NCBI RefSeq assembly: GCF_046523945.1
Contig: NZ_CP171363.1
Location: forward strand, 434,001 to 498,000
Direction: 5' to 3'
Origin: Faucicola mancuniensis
GTDB taxonomy: Bacteria > Pseudomonadota > Gammaproteobacteria > Pseudomonadales > Moraxellaceae
DNA length: 64,000 nucleotides
The position numbers were made by a program, and so were the translations under genes. Within the stretch, counting starts at the first letter, position 1, and each line of letters begins with the position of its first letter. Under the pieces are notes generated by a model, which saw only the letters and a program-made list of their open reading frames with translations, was not told the DNA's origin and searched no databases. Below are positions 52,986 to 61,842 of the stretch, piece after piece.

Positions 52986-53009
52986 ATTTAAAATTTTAAA
53001 GGAAAAACA

Positions 53010-54503
53010 ATGACATACCCAACCCAAAAAGACCTACTTATTGACGGCTACGAAGTCGTTATCGGCATTGAAATTCACTGCCAATTAAACACCAACACCA
53101 AAATTTTCTCACCAGCTTCTACCGAGTTTGGACAAGAGCCAAACACCCAAGCCAACATCATTGATTTGGCATTGCCGGGGGTATTGCCTGTGCTAAACAA
53201 AGAAGTCGTGGAAAAAGCGGTCATGTTTGGCTTAGGCGTAAACGCTGAAATTGGCATGATGAACGCCTTTGACCGCAAAAACTACTTTTACCCAGACTTG
53301 CCAAAAGGCTACCAAATCAGCCAAATGGCACACCCCATTGTCGGCAAAGGCTACATTGACATCGTGGTAAACGAAGGCGAAAAAAACCAGTACAGCAAGC
53401 GTATTGGCATCACCAGAGCCCACCTAGAAGAAGACGCTGGCAAATCGGTGCATGACGCTATCCCACAGATGACAGGCGTGGATTTAAACCGAGCTGGTAC
53501 ACCGCTCATTGAGATTGTCTCAGAACCTGATATGCGTTCATCAGCCGAAGCGGTCGCCTATGTCAAAGCCATTCATCAACTGGTTACATGGCTTGGCATT
53601 TCGGACGCTATCATGGCGGAAGGCTCATTCCGTGCCGACTGTAACGTATCGGTGCGTAAGCCAAATGAGCCGTTTGGCACTCGCAATGAACTTAAAAACA
53701 TCAACTCATTTCGTTTTATTGAGCAAGCGATTAATGTGGAAATTGAACGCCAAATTGACCTAATTGAAGACGGTGGCAAGGTGGAACAAGCCACTCGCCT
53801 ATATGACCCCAACACCAACACCACACGAGCCATGCGTACCAAAGAAGAAGCCAACGATTATCGCTACTTCCCCGACCCAGACCTATTGCCTGTGCATATC
53901 AGCGAGAGCGATTTTAAAGCGATTAATGATAAAATGCCAGAATTGCCTGTCGCTCGCCGTGAGCGATTTATGGCGGATTTTGGTTTGCCAGAATATGACA
54001 GCCGTATTTTGACCGCAAGCCGTGCTTTGGCGGATTATTATGAAAATGTGGTGGAAAAAGTTGGCAAAACCCATGCAAAAATTACAGCTAACTGGGTCAT
54101 GGGCGATTTATTGGGAGCGTTAAACAAAGACGAAAAAACCATTGAATACAGCCCCATTAGCACCGCACAACTTGCCAAACTCATTGAACGTATCAATGAC
54201 AACACCTTATCTGGCAAACTTGCCAAACAAGCCTTTACCGCTTTGTTTGCAGGGGAAGGCGGTCAAGATGACAATGCTGTTGATAAAATCATCAGCGATA
54301 AAGGCTTAAAACAAGAAACCGACATAGGGGCGATTAAAGCCATTGTGGAACAGGTGTTGAAAAACAATCAAGCAATGGTTGATGAATATAAGTCTGGTAA
54401 AGAAAAAGCCTTTAATGGACTGGTCGGACAAGTGATGAAAGCAAGTAAAGGGAGAGCCAATCCTGCTCAAGTGAATCAGTTGTTAAAAGAGTTGATTGGT
54501 TAA
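53010..54503 (+). CDS. gatB: Asp/Glu-tRNA amidotransferase subunit B
   Basis: Encodes 497 aa. It is the kinase-like tRNA-binding subunit that activates Glu/Asp on tRNA. Signatures: EVVIGIEIHCQLNTNTKIFS, FDRKNYFYPDLPKGYQISQM, RAHLEEDAGKSVHD, NRAGTPLIEIVSEPDMRS, GSFRADCNVSVRKPNEPFGT, and a C-terminal YqeY-like domain (KSGKEKAFNGLVGQVMKASK). It has its own AAAGGAAAAA ribosome site and follows toxin debris, not gatA directly. Confidence 0.97.
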   Translation: MTYPTQKDLLIDGYEVVIGIEIHCQLNTNTKIFSPASTEFGQEPNTQANIIDLALPGVLPVLNKEVVEKAVMFGLGVNAEIGMMNAFDRKNYFYPDLPKGYQISQMAHPIVGKGYIDIVVNEGEKNQYSKRIGITRAHLEEDAGKSVHDAIPQMTGVDLNRAGTPLIEIVSEPDMRSSAEAVAYVKAIHQLVTWLGISDAIMAEGSFRADCNVSVRKPNEPFGTRNELKNINSFRFIEQAINVEIERQIDLIEDGGKVEQATRLYDPNTNTTRAMRTKEEANDYRYFPDPDLLPVHISESDFKAINDKMPELPVARRERFMADFGLPEYDSRILTASRALADYYENVVEKVGKTHAKITANWVMGDLLGALNKDEKTIEYSPISTAQLAKLIERINDNTLSGKLAKQAFTALFAGEGGQDDNAVDKIISDKGLKQETDIGAIKAIVEQVLKNNQAMVDEYKSGKEKAFNGLVGQVMKASKGRANPAQVNQLLKELIG

Positions 54504-54525
54504 TTCATTTACTACTATAAACCAA

Positions 54526-54564
54526 AAGCCCCATCAATAAATGACTTGATAGGGCGTTTTCGTA
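54526..54564 (+). terminator. Terminator after gatB
   Basis: AAAAGCCCCATCA pairs imperfectly with TTGATAGGGCGTTTT, 22 bp after the stop. Confidence 0.65.
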
Positions 54565-54616
54565 TGGTAATTTTTATCTAGATAAGTTCTATATTTTTAT
54601 TATTTTAGGAAAGACT

Positions 54617-55741
54617 ATGACACAGCCCATTCAAAAAATCATCTTTGGTAGTCCGGGGACTGGAAAAAGCCATTTAATTAAATCAGAAATTATCCCTTAT
54701 GAATTAGGGATTGACGAAAAAGCGAACCCTGAAAATGTGATTAAAGCTGTATTTCACCCTGAATATACCTATGGTGATTTTATAGGTAAATTACTACCCA
54801 TCACAAGAGCTGGTCAAGTAGAGTATAACTTTTATGAAGGGCATTTTTTGAAGGCATTGGCACAAGCTTATAAAAACATGATTATTGTCCATGATAAAAA
54901 TGGACAATAATCATCAGAGCCTGAAAATGTTATTCTTGTAATTGATGAAATTAATCGTGGTAATTCATCAGCCATTTTTGGTTCAGTATTTCAGTTATTG
55001 GATAGACGTGATGATGGGTGGTCAAGTTATGATACAAGTATCAATGGTGTTACTTTTTTTAGATTATTGGAATTAATAGGGTTTACTTTTTCTTATGATA
55101 AAAACCAAGAAATTGATGAATATAAGTTAAAAGGCTTTGATAATGCAAAGAAATTAGAGACATTTCAGCCAAAATTAGCTTATTTAAAGTTTGATTTAGT
55201 AAACAAAACAATAAGAATCCCACCAAATCTCCATATTATCGCCACAATGAATACATCAGATAGTTCTATTTATCACATGGATACTGCCTTTAAACGCCGT
55301 TGGGAGTGGCAGTTTATTGATGTAGACGATAATCGATCAAAAGCTATTATTGATGCTGGAAAAAATCAATATTTCTACTACAATTACAATAATGAGAAAG
55401 ACGAAAAAAATAAAACATATCTTGATTTTATAAATAATTTAAATCAATTTATTAAATCTAATCATAGCTATATTCGTGGTATTGAAGATAAACAAATTGG
55501 TAGGTATTTTATTAAAGGCAATGAGCAAAATCAAATTGAATATTCTATTATTCAAAGTAAATTGATGTTTTTTATCTGGGATAGTGTTTTTAATAGAGAT
55601 AAAACACCCTTAGTAAAACTACTATTTGGCAATGACAATGTAGAGCAAAACAAAAATAAATTGGTTACTTTTGGTGATTTTGCTTTGCAAGTAGAAGTTT
55701 TTGTTAAAAAAATTCAAAATTATGAGAATAGCGATGTTTAA
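54617..55741 (+). pseudogene. McrB/LlaJI-type AAA+ NTPase interrupted by one TAA
   Basis: The frame from ATG 54617 (AGGAAAG upstream) is open to TAA at 54908-54910 and, in the same frame, on to 55741: 374 codons in all. Walker A is IIFGSPGTGKSHLIKSEI, before the stop. Walker B VILVIDEINRGNSSAIFGSV and the McrB block IIATMNTSDSSIYHMDTAFK with the Arg finger RRW lie after it. It has no N-terminal DNA-binding domain, like the LlaJI R1 subunit. Unless the stop is read through, motor function is lost. It overlaps the nuclease gene by 8 bp. Confidence 0.85.
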
Positions 55742-57470
55742 TTTTAATGAATTAGCCATTGTTCAGCCAAATGAGCCAAATTGTTATCGTGGCTCATTTG
55801 TTGGTATTCGTAAGGATAAATATTTGGGCAAAATGGCTTTTACTTTGCCTAAGGGGTTTGAAAGTTTTGAGGCTAGTTATGATAATGTTAAAAAATTATT
55901 TTTTGCAATGTATCGTACTTTTGAAAAATTTCGTCAAAACCAAGAAAAATATTTAGATAAGAGGGTGCAAAATAAAGATAATGTCCAAATTGAAAACCAT
56001 AATGGAGTTTATATTTTTACTGATGAGGATAATAACGAAACCGTTTTATATAGCAAAATTGATTTGATTGATAATATTTTTAAAACTTATCAAGAGTTGG
56101 AAATCGAATCTTTAATCCAAGAATTAGGCTTGGTTGAAGAAGTAGATTATTCCAAAATTGAAAATTATTTGGATAAAGGCATTTTCTTGAGTAATAATGC
56201 CATTTTTATTGAGAATATGGTTGGCTATCGCAACATTGTGCGTGGTGTACCGTCTGAATTAATTGAGCTATTTTGCTATATCTATAAAGAATTGGCAAAC
56301 GAATTAGAGCAGGAATTGTCTGAACAAATCAAAGAAATCGCCTTTAACTTTTCTTATAAACACCTAAGTCCAGAACAAAGTTTATTTTCCGAATATTCTT
56401 TTGAATCAACAATCAGCATTCTAAAAGATTGTTTGGATAATATTTATAAAACCACAGCTTATAAAAATTACCAATATTGGGATATTTATGAGGCAGTAGA
56501 GTATTTTTTATATGGTAGTTTAGAATTTAATAAGGACAGTAATCAGGGATTTTGGGGTATTAATAATTTTAGTTATATTTGGGAAGAAATGTGTAACTAT
56601 ATGTCTGCTAAAAATGAAGAATATGATATCTTGTATTGCGACAGTAGTTTACCATTAAATCAATACAAAACAAACCTAACCAAAAACTATGTATGGATTG
56701 ATAAAAATATCATTCCAAATAACCCATTTTATCTTGATTTGAATGGATTAAAGCGTTGGATTAGACCGGATATTATTTACAAGCGTAATTCACAAAATAA
56801 TTTATCCATAACAGATATAATGAATATTGGCGTATTTTCCTATGAGAAAAAGAAAGACTCTTCTGACTTACTAGCATTGACCAGCAATATTAATGTTATT
56901 TTTAAATTTCATCAAAAAGATGATGTTGATAATAATTTATTATTAAATTTTCAAATAAAATTTAATGAAATATATGAATATTTTTCTGAAAAAATATTTG
57001 ATATTTTGTACCCAGAAGAAAATAAAGGCAGAGGCTTAAAAAAGAAGAAAACTGTAAAACCTTTCTTAAAAAAATTAAAAATAAAAAAATTAGATTCAAG
57101 TTCTTTTATTGTTAAGTCTATACCTGAAAAATTATTTCATGCTATACTTGATAATATTGAGCAAGAAAACAAAAATAAAATCTCTCAAAAACATATAAAT
57201 ATCGTTGACTGGAAATATTATTCTTATAATATTTTTGAAAATCAAGATTATAGAAACAATATTAAAGTTAATACAAGTATTATCAAATCATTGGCTTATG
57301 AATTTTGTTTATCACAAATAATTGATGAGCCAATCAATAATCAATTTTGCGTTCCCTATTATGATGTGAATGAAAAGAATATTGTTATTGATGGTAAAAT
57401 GCTAGATTGTAATATAGACTTAATTAGAATAAACTTTATCAAAATTCAAGAGATTTATTTAAATGGCTGA
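55734..57470 (+). CDS. LlaJI/McrC-like restriction endonuclease subunit
   Basis: Encodes 578 aa from MFNFNELAIVQPNEPNCYRG; this start overlaps the NTPase stop. An N-terminal half of alternating helices and strands is followed by a PD-(D/E)xK nuclease core: RPDIIYK (Asp about 346) and NIVDWKYYSYN (Asp 492, Lys 494), then IKSLAYEFCLSQII and NNQFCVPYYDV as in LlaJI-family endonucleases. Base composition is more AT-rich than the housekeeping genes, which suggests acquisition. No methyltransferase is nearby, so it may be modification-dependent (type IV-like) or have lost its methylase. Confidence 0.82.
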   Translation: MFNFNELAIVQPNEPNCYRGSFVGIRKDKYLGKMAFTLPKGFESFEASYDNVKKLFFAMYRTFEKFRQNQEKYLDKRVQNKDNVQIENHNGVYIFTDEDNNETVLYSKIDLIDNIFKTYQELEIESLIQELGLVEEVDYSKIENYLDKGIFLSNNAIFIENMVGYRNIVRGVPSELIELFCYIYKELANELEQELSEQIKEIAFNFSYKHLSPEQSLFSEYSFESTISILKDCLDNIYKTTAYKNYQYWDIYEAVEYFLYGSLEFNKDSNQGFWGINNFSYIWEEMCNYMSAKNEEYDILYCDSSLPLNQYKTNLTKNYVWIDKNIIPNNPFYLDLNGLKRWIRPDIIYKRNSQNNLSITDIMNIGVFSYEKKKDSSDLLALTSNINVIFKFHQKDDVDNNLLLNFQIKFNEIYEYFSEKIFDILYPEENKGRGLKKKKTVKPFLKKLKIKKLDSSSFIVKSIPEKLFHAILDNIEQENKNKISQKHINIVDWKYYSYNIFENQDYRNNIKVNTSIIKSLAYEFCLSQIIDEPINNQFCVPYYDVNEKNIVIDGKMLDCNIDLIRINFIKIQEIYLNG

Positions 57471-57876
57471 AAATTTTAGAAGTAATTTTGTATTTGGATT
57501 GCAAGGAAATCTTTATCAAGAGTTTATAGATAAAGTTACAAGTTCTATCATTCAAGAGATAATAGGTACTGATGATTATGAAATCATCAGTTCTGATAAG
57601 CATTTGTCATCTTTTGACTTTGATTATTCTAAAAGAAAAGAAAGTATTTTTCCTGAATTTTATTTTAATTTCTTAAGTGATATACAAAAAGAAAACAATA
57701 AAGTATCCTTTAGGAAAAAAGTATGTATTACTCTTGATGAAGAATTATGTACTGGCATTTGCCCAAACACAGGGCGTAAAATTACTGCTATAAAACTTGG
57801 TAGTGTAGAGCTTGCGTATTTTATTTATTTTGACATTAGGGAATTTTTCGATTTTGTTTATCCCCCGTTGCCGTAA
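57463..57876 (+). CDS. Third gene of the restriction locus, unknown, 3' end lost
   Basis: Encodes 137 aa from MAENFRSNFVFGLQGNLYQE, overlapping the nuclease stop by 8 bp, so it belongs to the same operon. Visible parts are FIDKVTSSIIQEIIGTDDYE, FPEFYFNFLSDIQKENN, KVCITLDEELCTGICPNTGR and ELAYFIYFDIREFFDF. The last residues VYPPLP come from the neighbouring IS200/IS605-type end, so the real C-terminus is missing. I do not recognise the family. Confidence 0.65.
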   Translation: MAENFRSNFVFGLQGNLYQEFIDKVTSSIIQEIIGTDDYEIISSDKHLSSFDFDYSKRKESIFPEFYFNFLSDIQKENNKVSFRKKVCITLDEELCTGICPNTGRKITAIKLGSVELAYFIYFDIREFFDFVYPPLP

Positions 57877-58050
57877 AACCACCGACTTCAGGCGGTGGAT
57901 ATAAGGCAACTTAAGCAATCATGCTTACGCATGGACGTTGTTTAGTGCGGTGTATTTTGCTATTCAATGTACTGGCGGATAATCTCGATTGGAGCACCGC
58001 CACAACTACCTGCAAAATAGTTAGGCGACCCCATCTTAAATCGTTTGACA
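57870..58050 (-). pseudogene. IS200/IS605 end with TnpA (Y1 transposase) C-terminal fragment
   Basis: On the minus strand, 58049-57960 reads KMGSPNYFAGSCGGAPIEII, then RQYIE and a stop. SPxYFAGSCGGAPIxIIRQYI is the C-terminal signature of IS200/IS605 HUH transposases. Beyond the stop, CCACCG-ACTTCAGG-CGGTGG (57879-57898) is a subterminal hairpin of the kind bound by TnpA. The catalytic His-hydrophobe-His and Tyr part is gone. Confidence 0.75.
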
Positions 58051-58097
58051 TATAATTATACCAAATGTAAAATAGAAAAATCCAATTATACTTAAAC

Positions 58098-58999
58098 TGT
58101 AAGATATCCTAGCGTTATTTACAGTATTTAGGATAAAATACTGCAAATGAACATACATAAAAACACCAGACTATTACCACTTGAAAGAGAAGCTATTTGG
58201 ATAGCCTATCATCAAAACAAACAAAGCGTAACATCACTTGCTGAAGAATACAAAGTATCAAGACCAACAATCTACAAGGTATTGAAACTTGCCAGAGTGA
58301 AGTTACTAAAACCACAAACCAGTGTCAATAATCGCTTTAAACAAGCGAAATTTGGCATTAAACGCTTAGCTAAAGTTGAAAAGAGTATACAAGACAAACT
58401 CAAAAAACAAGCCAAGCGTTATAATAAATCCTATCCTGGTGAGATGGTACACGTAGATACAAAACGCCTACCACTGCTCAAAGGACAAAATAGCAACAGC
58501 CCTAGAGAATATCTGTTTGTTGCCATTGATGATTATTCTCGTGAACTGTATGCTTGTATTATGCCAGACAAAACAGCTTTTAGTGCGGCTAAGTTTCTGA
58601 CAGAACAAGTTATTAAACCTTGCCCTTATACGATTGAGGTGATTTATTCTGACAATGGCACAGAATATAAAGGCACAAAAGACCATGAATTTGTCAAAGC
58701 CTGTTATAATAACAACATCAATCAGAAATTCACCAAAGTTGCCAAACCACAAACCAATGGTAAAGCAGAACGAGTAATACGTACGCTCATGGAGATGTGG
58801 CATGAACAATGTGAATTTACAAGTAGTAAACATAGAAAGCAAGAATTAACAAGATTTCTTAATTTCTATAATACCGTTAAACCCCATTCATCTTTAACTA
58901 AAAAAGATGATATTACTGGCAAAACTCAAACCTTTACTCCTTATGAGTGGTTGGAGTTTTATTTTAAACAAAGTGTAAATAACGCTTGAGGTTCTTACA
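58098..58999 (+). mobile_element. IS481-like insertion sequence, copy 1, 902 bp
   Basis: Ends TGTAAGATATCC...AGCGTTATTTAC and TGTAAGAACCTC...AGCGTTATTTAC form imperfect 26-27 bp inverted repeats beginning TGT. The size is exactly that of copy 2 (63034-63935). I see no clear target duplication. The right end is joined to a truncated IS982 element. Confidence 0.88.
58147..58989 (+). CDS. IS481-family transposase (copy 1)
   Basis: Encodes 280 aa. The N-terminal helix-turn-helix is NKQSVTSLAEEYKVSRPTIY (residues about 24-43). The DDE core has Asp in GEMVHVDTKRLPLL, Asp in VIYSDNGTEYKGTKD, and Glu in TNGKAERVIRTLMEMW. LNFYNTVKPHSSL is the usual end. It differs from copy 2 at three residues (LPLE/LPFE near residue 13; SSK/GSE near 219-221). 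Confidence 0.92.
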   Translation: MNIHKNTRLLPLEREAIWIAYHQNKQSVTSLAEEYKVSRPTIYKVLKLARVKLLKPQTSVNNRFKQAKFGIKRLAKVEKSIQDKLKKQAKRYNKSYPGEMVHVDTKRLPLLKGQNSNSPREYLFVAIDDYSRELYACIMPDKTAFSAAKFLTEQVIKPCPYTIEVIYSDNGTEYKGTKDHEFVKACYNNNINQKFTKVAKPQTNGKAERVIRTLMEMWHEQCEFTSSKHRKQELTRFLNFYNTVKPHSSLTKKDDITGKTQTFTPYEWLEFYFKQSVNNA

Positions 59000-59892
59000 A
59001 ATAAAGAATGCCCCAACAGGACATTTTTTAATGTAGGCTTCTTTGTTTGATGACAATAAGCAATCAACCCTGCCAACAAATTACTCATAAACCCAACATA
59101 ACTACGATGCCTTGAATGCTCAATTTGACACATATTCTTTAACTCATCAAACACAGTTTCAATCAAAAAACGGCGTTTAAGCAATCGTCTATTTAACCAT
59201 GAAATATCTTTAGATTTCATATTCTTTTTAACATTCGTGATTAACTCAATATCTAAATGCTCATCAAGCCAATCTGTCAATGATTTATCAATATAACCTT
59301 TATCAGCAAAGAGTTTACCAAAAACATGAGATTCACAAAGTCTTTTCACAGGTTGCCTATCATCAACATTGCCTTTGGTTACGGTTAGATTGACCAATTC
59401 ACCTTTATCATTGATAATGACGTGTAGTTTAAAGCCAAAAAACCACCCCATACTGCTTTTACCTCGCTGTGCTGTTTCTGCAAATACTTTGTTGCGGTTG
59501 ATACGGTGATTATCACATACGGCTAAACTGGTTGAGTCAATGTAGTTTATGCCTGTGCAGTTGTTTTGCATGAGAGATTGTAGGTAGTCACACATGGGAA
59601 CTATTGCTTTTTCCATGAGTTCTACCATTCTTGTGTAGCTTGGTAGGTTTGGAAAGGCAGGTTTTAGCCATTGGGTGAGGTAGTTGTAGTAGAAGGCTTT
59701 AAATTCTCTGTATTTTATTTGGTGAAATACTACCAATATGGTGATGATTTCTGATAAACTAATACGGCATGGTTTGTTTCGTGTTTTTTTACTGCTTTTG
59801 CTCTTTTGGGTTAGCATTTTCTTCTGTTGTTCGTTTGTGTATGTTTTGCAATAGTCGTCTATGTGGCAGTATAGTGCTTCGAGGTTGTCCAT
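58894..59892 (-). CDS. IS982-family transposase with replaced C-terminus
   Basis: Encodes 332 aa. DDE residues: Asp in GINYIDSTSLAVCDNHR, Asp in KLFADKGYIDKSL, Glu in RRFLIETVFDELKNMCQIEH. RGKSSMGWFFGFKLH and TKGNVDDRQPVK are IS982 family blocks. The last 35 or so codons (from VRTSSVIYTLF) are antisense to IS481 copy 1, which cut the element at 58999. The catalytic core is complete, but the element lacks one end. Confidence 0.88.
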   Translation of the reverse strand: MDNLEALYCHIDDYCKTYTNEQQKKMLTQKSKSSKKTRNKPCRISLSEIITILVVFHQIKYREFKAFYYNYLTQWLKPAFPNLPSYTRMVELMEKAIVPMCDYLQSLMQNNCTGINYIDSTSLAVCDNHRINRNKVFAETAQRGKSSMGWFFGFKLHVIINDKGELVNLTVTKGNVDDRQPVKRLCESHVFGKLFADKGYIDKSLTDWLDEHLDIELITNVKKNMKSKDISWLNRRLLKRRFLIETVFDELKNMCQIEHSRHRSYVGFMSNLLAGLIAYCHQTKKPTLKNVLLGHSLFVRTSSVIYTLFKIKLQPLIRSKGLSFASNIIFFS

Positions 59893-59983
59893 GTAAGAAG
59901 TCCTTGTTAGGGTTGTTTGTGGTGAATTTACTTTAACATATTGGGCTTCTTTTTTTTAGTTTTTTCTTATGTCGAATTCAGGT
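58999..59983 (-). mobile_element. IS982-family element, one end missing
   Basis: The upstream end at 59983 reads, on the minus strand, ACCTGAATTCGACATAAG, a typical IS982-type terminal repeat. No matching repeat remains at the other side, where IS481 copy 1 begins. Host-type coding sequence resumes at 59985. Confidence 0.75.
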
Positions 59984-59984
59984 T

Positions 59985-60225
59985 AATTACAGGGCTTATC
60001 CAAAACAACACGCCTTGGATAATCATTGGTTGCGGGCTTTGGTTATTTGTCCATTATCATTTTGACATTGTTAAAAAAATCCAACCGCAACCAATATAGA
60101 CAACAGCGTCACGACTGGCTAGAGCATTTTTTTGACATTTGTGAATTGTTCATTGAATTGCCGATTGCAATCATTCGTTTTATCATTGGTTTGTTTAAAC
60201 ACCTTGATAATTTTATTGATTTTTA
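59985..60225 (+). pseudogene. 3' part of a membrane-protein gene cut by IS982, frameshifted
   Basis: Right after the IS982 end a frame reads LITGLIQNNTPWIIIGCGLW, then LFVHYHFDIVKK. At a run of seven A (near 60070) it must shift to continue SNRNQYRQQRHDWLEHFFDI and CELFIELPIAIIRFIIGLFK to the stop. One clear membrane helix and one amphipathic helix can be seen. The 5' half is absent. Family not recognised. Confidence 0.55.
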
Positions 60226-60376
60226 AATTAATTTTTAAAAAACAGTAAAAAACCAAACATTTTAACCCCATTTTTTCCAAAAAAAAGATGTTTTCATTAT
60301 GAAATTTGTGTTATCATATCGTTATAGTAAACTAGTACATTGAAACTTTTACAACACACTTTTTTGGAAAAAAATT

Positions 60377-61459
60377 ATGAAAACCTTATCAACTTTTCGT
60401 TTATCTTTATTAACCGCAGTCGTTGGCGTAACCTTAAGTGCTTGCTCGCAACCGCAAAATAACCAACCGCAAAACAAAACAGAAGCGACCACCGCAAGCA
60501 CGACAACGCCATCAAGCACTGCCACCACCAGCGACAAGCCTGCCAAAACCGTTGCCATCACTGCCATCGTGGAACACCCATCACTTGATGCCATTCGCCA
60601 AGGCGTGATTGACGAAATCGAGTCGCAAGGCTATAAACAAGGACAAAATTTAAAAGTCAATTTTCAATCCGCACAAGGCAACACGGCAACGGTCGCCCAA
60701 ATTTCCAAGCAATTTGTCGCTGACAATCCAGATGTGATTGTCGCCCTATCCACGCCATCGGCACAATCTATGGCGGCGGCGAGTAAAGATATTCCGATTG
60801 TCTATACAGCGGTGTCAAATCCTGTGGCTGCCAAACTGATTGATGAAAATAACAAACCCACACAGGCGAATATTACAGGTTTATCTAGTCAGTTACCACT
60901 TGCCCCACAGCTTGATTTTATTCAACAAATTTTGCCAAATGCCAAATCTATCGGCTATGTTTACAGTGCTGGCGAGATGAATTCGGTATCGTTAAAAAAT
61001 GATTTAAACAAAGAGTTGCCAAAACGTGGCTTAAAATTGGTAGAAATGCCGACCAATCGACCAAACGAAATCGGCATGGCAACCAAAGGCTTGGACGGCA
61101 AAGCCCAAGTGATTTACACATCGCTTGATAACAATGTCGCCTCGTCTATGGAGTCTATGGTGGAATCTGCCAATACGCTCAAAATGCCGATTATCGCCTC
61201 TGATGAATTTAGTGTCAGACGCGGGGCGGCGGCGGCGTTGGGCGTGAATGACTATGACTTTGGGCGAGCGACTGGCAAAATGGTGGTAAAAATCCTTGAT
61301 GGCACGCCAATCACCCAAGTTGCCCCTACGGTGATGAATGATTTAACACTATATGTCAGCCCAAAACACGCACAACTGCAAGGTTTGACTTTCCCAGATA
61401 CGGTATTGCAAAAGGCTGTCAATGTGGATACCACGCCTGCCAAAGAAGTGAAAAAATAA
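60377..61459 (+). CDS. ABC transporter substrate-binding lipoprotein (TrpX/ABC_sub_bind type)
   Basis: Encodes 360 aa. Lipobox LSAC at residues 19-22, then a Gln/Asn/Thr-rich linker (25-55) and a two-lobed periplasmic-binding fold: VAITAIVEHPSLDAIRQGVI, NPDVIVALSTPSAQSMAAA, IPIVYTAVSNPVAAKLI, SIGYVYSAGEMNSVSL, MPIIASDEFSVRRGAAAALG and YDFGRATGKMVVKIL. PF04392-type proteins bind aromatic amino acids or similar ligands. The permease and ATPase genes that normally follow are absent; a terminator comes at once. Confidence 0.9.
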   Translation: MKTLSTFRLSLLTAVVGVTLSACSQPQNNQPQNKTEATTASTTTPSSTATTSDKPAKTVAITAIVEHPSLDAIRQGVIDEIESQGYKQGQNLKVNFQSAQGNTATVAQISKQFVADNPDVIVALSTPSAQSMAAASKDIPIVYTAVSNPVAAKLIDENNKPTQANITGLSSQLPLAPQLDFIQQILPNAKSIGYVYSAGEMNSVSLKNDLNKELPKRGLKLVEMPTNRPNEIGMATKGLDGKAQVIYTSLDNNVASSMESMVESANTLKMPIIASDEFSVRRGAAAALGVNDYDFGRATGKMVVKILDGTPITQVAPTVMNDLTLYVSPKHAQLQGLTFPDTVLQKAVNVDTTPAKEVKK

Positions 61460-61474
61460 TCGCTTAAAAAAATA

Positions 61475-61512
61475 AAAAAGGGTGTTTCAAAATAGATTGA
61501 AACGCCCTTTTT
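61475..61512 (+). terminator. Terminator after the substrate-binding protein
   Basis: AAAAAGGGTGTTTCAA pairs with TTGAAACGCCCTTTTT (one G-T/mismatch) around a 6-base loop. Confidence 0.85.
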
Positions 61513-61519
61513 GGTTGTT

Positions 61520-61596
61520 TGGTCGGAACGGCGGGATTTGAACTCGCGACCCCTTGCACCCCATGCAAGTGCGCTACCAGACTGCGCTACGCCCCG
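61520..61596 (-). tRNA. tRNA-Pro (anticodon GGG)
   Basis: 77 nt with encoded CCA. Acceptor CGGGGCG pairs with CGTTCCG (two G-U); the anticodon arm CTTGC-ATGGGGT-GCAAG reads GGG; the T arm has GAGTTCAAATCCC. It lies inside the segment bracketed by the two IS481 copies. Confidence 0.95.
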
Positions 61597-61642
61597 AATA
61601 AGTGGTTTATTATAAAGGTTTTTTGGGAATTTGCAAGAAAAT

Positions 61643-61842
61643 TTATGATGAAAAATGGCGAATGATTGCTAAGATTTGCTTTAATTCTTGTTGTTTCATT
61701 GTGTTTTCCATATATTCCCAGTTGAGTTGTCCTTGTGTGTCTGTTGGTAGCATAATGGTTTCTCTTTTTTAATACGTTTATCATTAATTTCACGGTTAAA
61801 GGAATATTTTTCTTCCAAGCGTTTGAGAAGTGTTGCCAAATT
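61643..61842 (-). pseudogene. C-terminal tail of a restriction-modification specificity (S)-like gene
   Basis: Minus strand: LATLLKRLEEKYSFNREIND and KRIKKEK in one frame, then, after a one-base shift, IMLPTDTQGQLNWEYMENTM with KQQELKQILAIIRH to the stop. The sequence NDxRIKxxKIxLPxxxxGxxxWxxME is typical of the end of type I/IIG S-like or BcgI-like recognition subunits. It is cut at 61842 by the tnpB element. The rest of the gene is not in the window. Confidence 0.55.

Noticed and set aside
58894..58998. C-terminal 35 residues of the IS982 transposase as a real domain
   Set aside because: They are antisense to IS481 copy 1 and the same peptide can be read opposite copy 2; a by-product of insertion.
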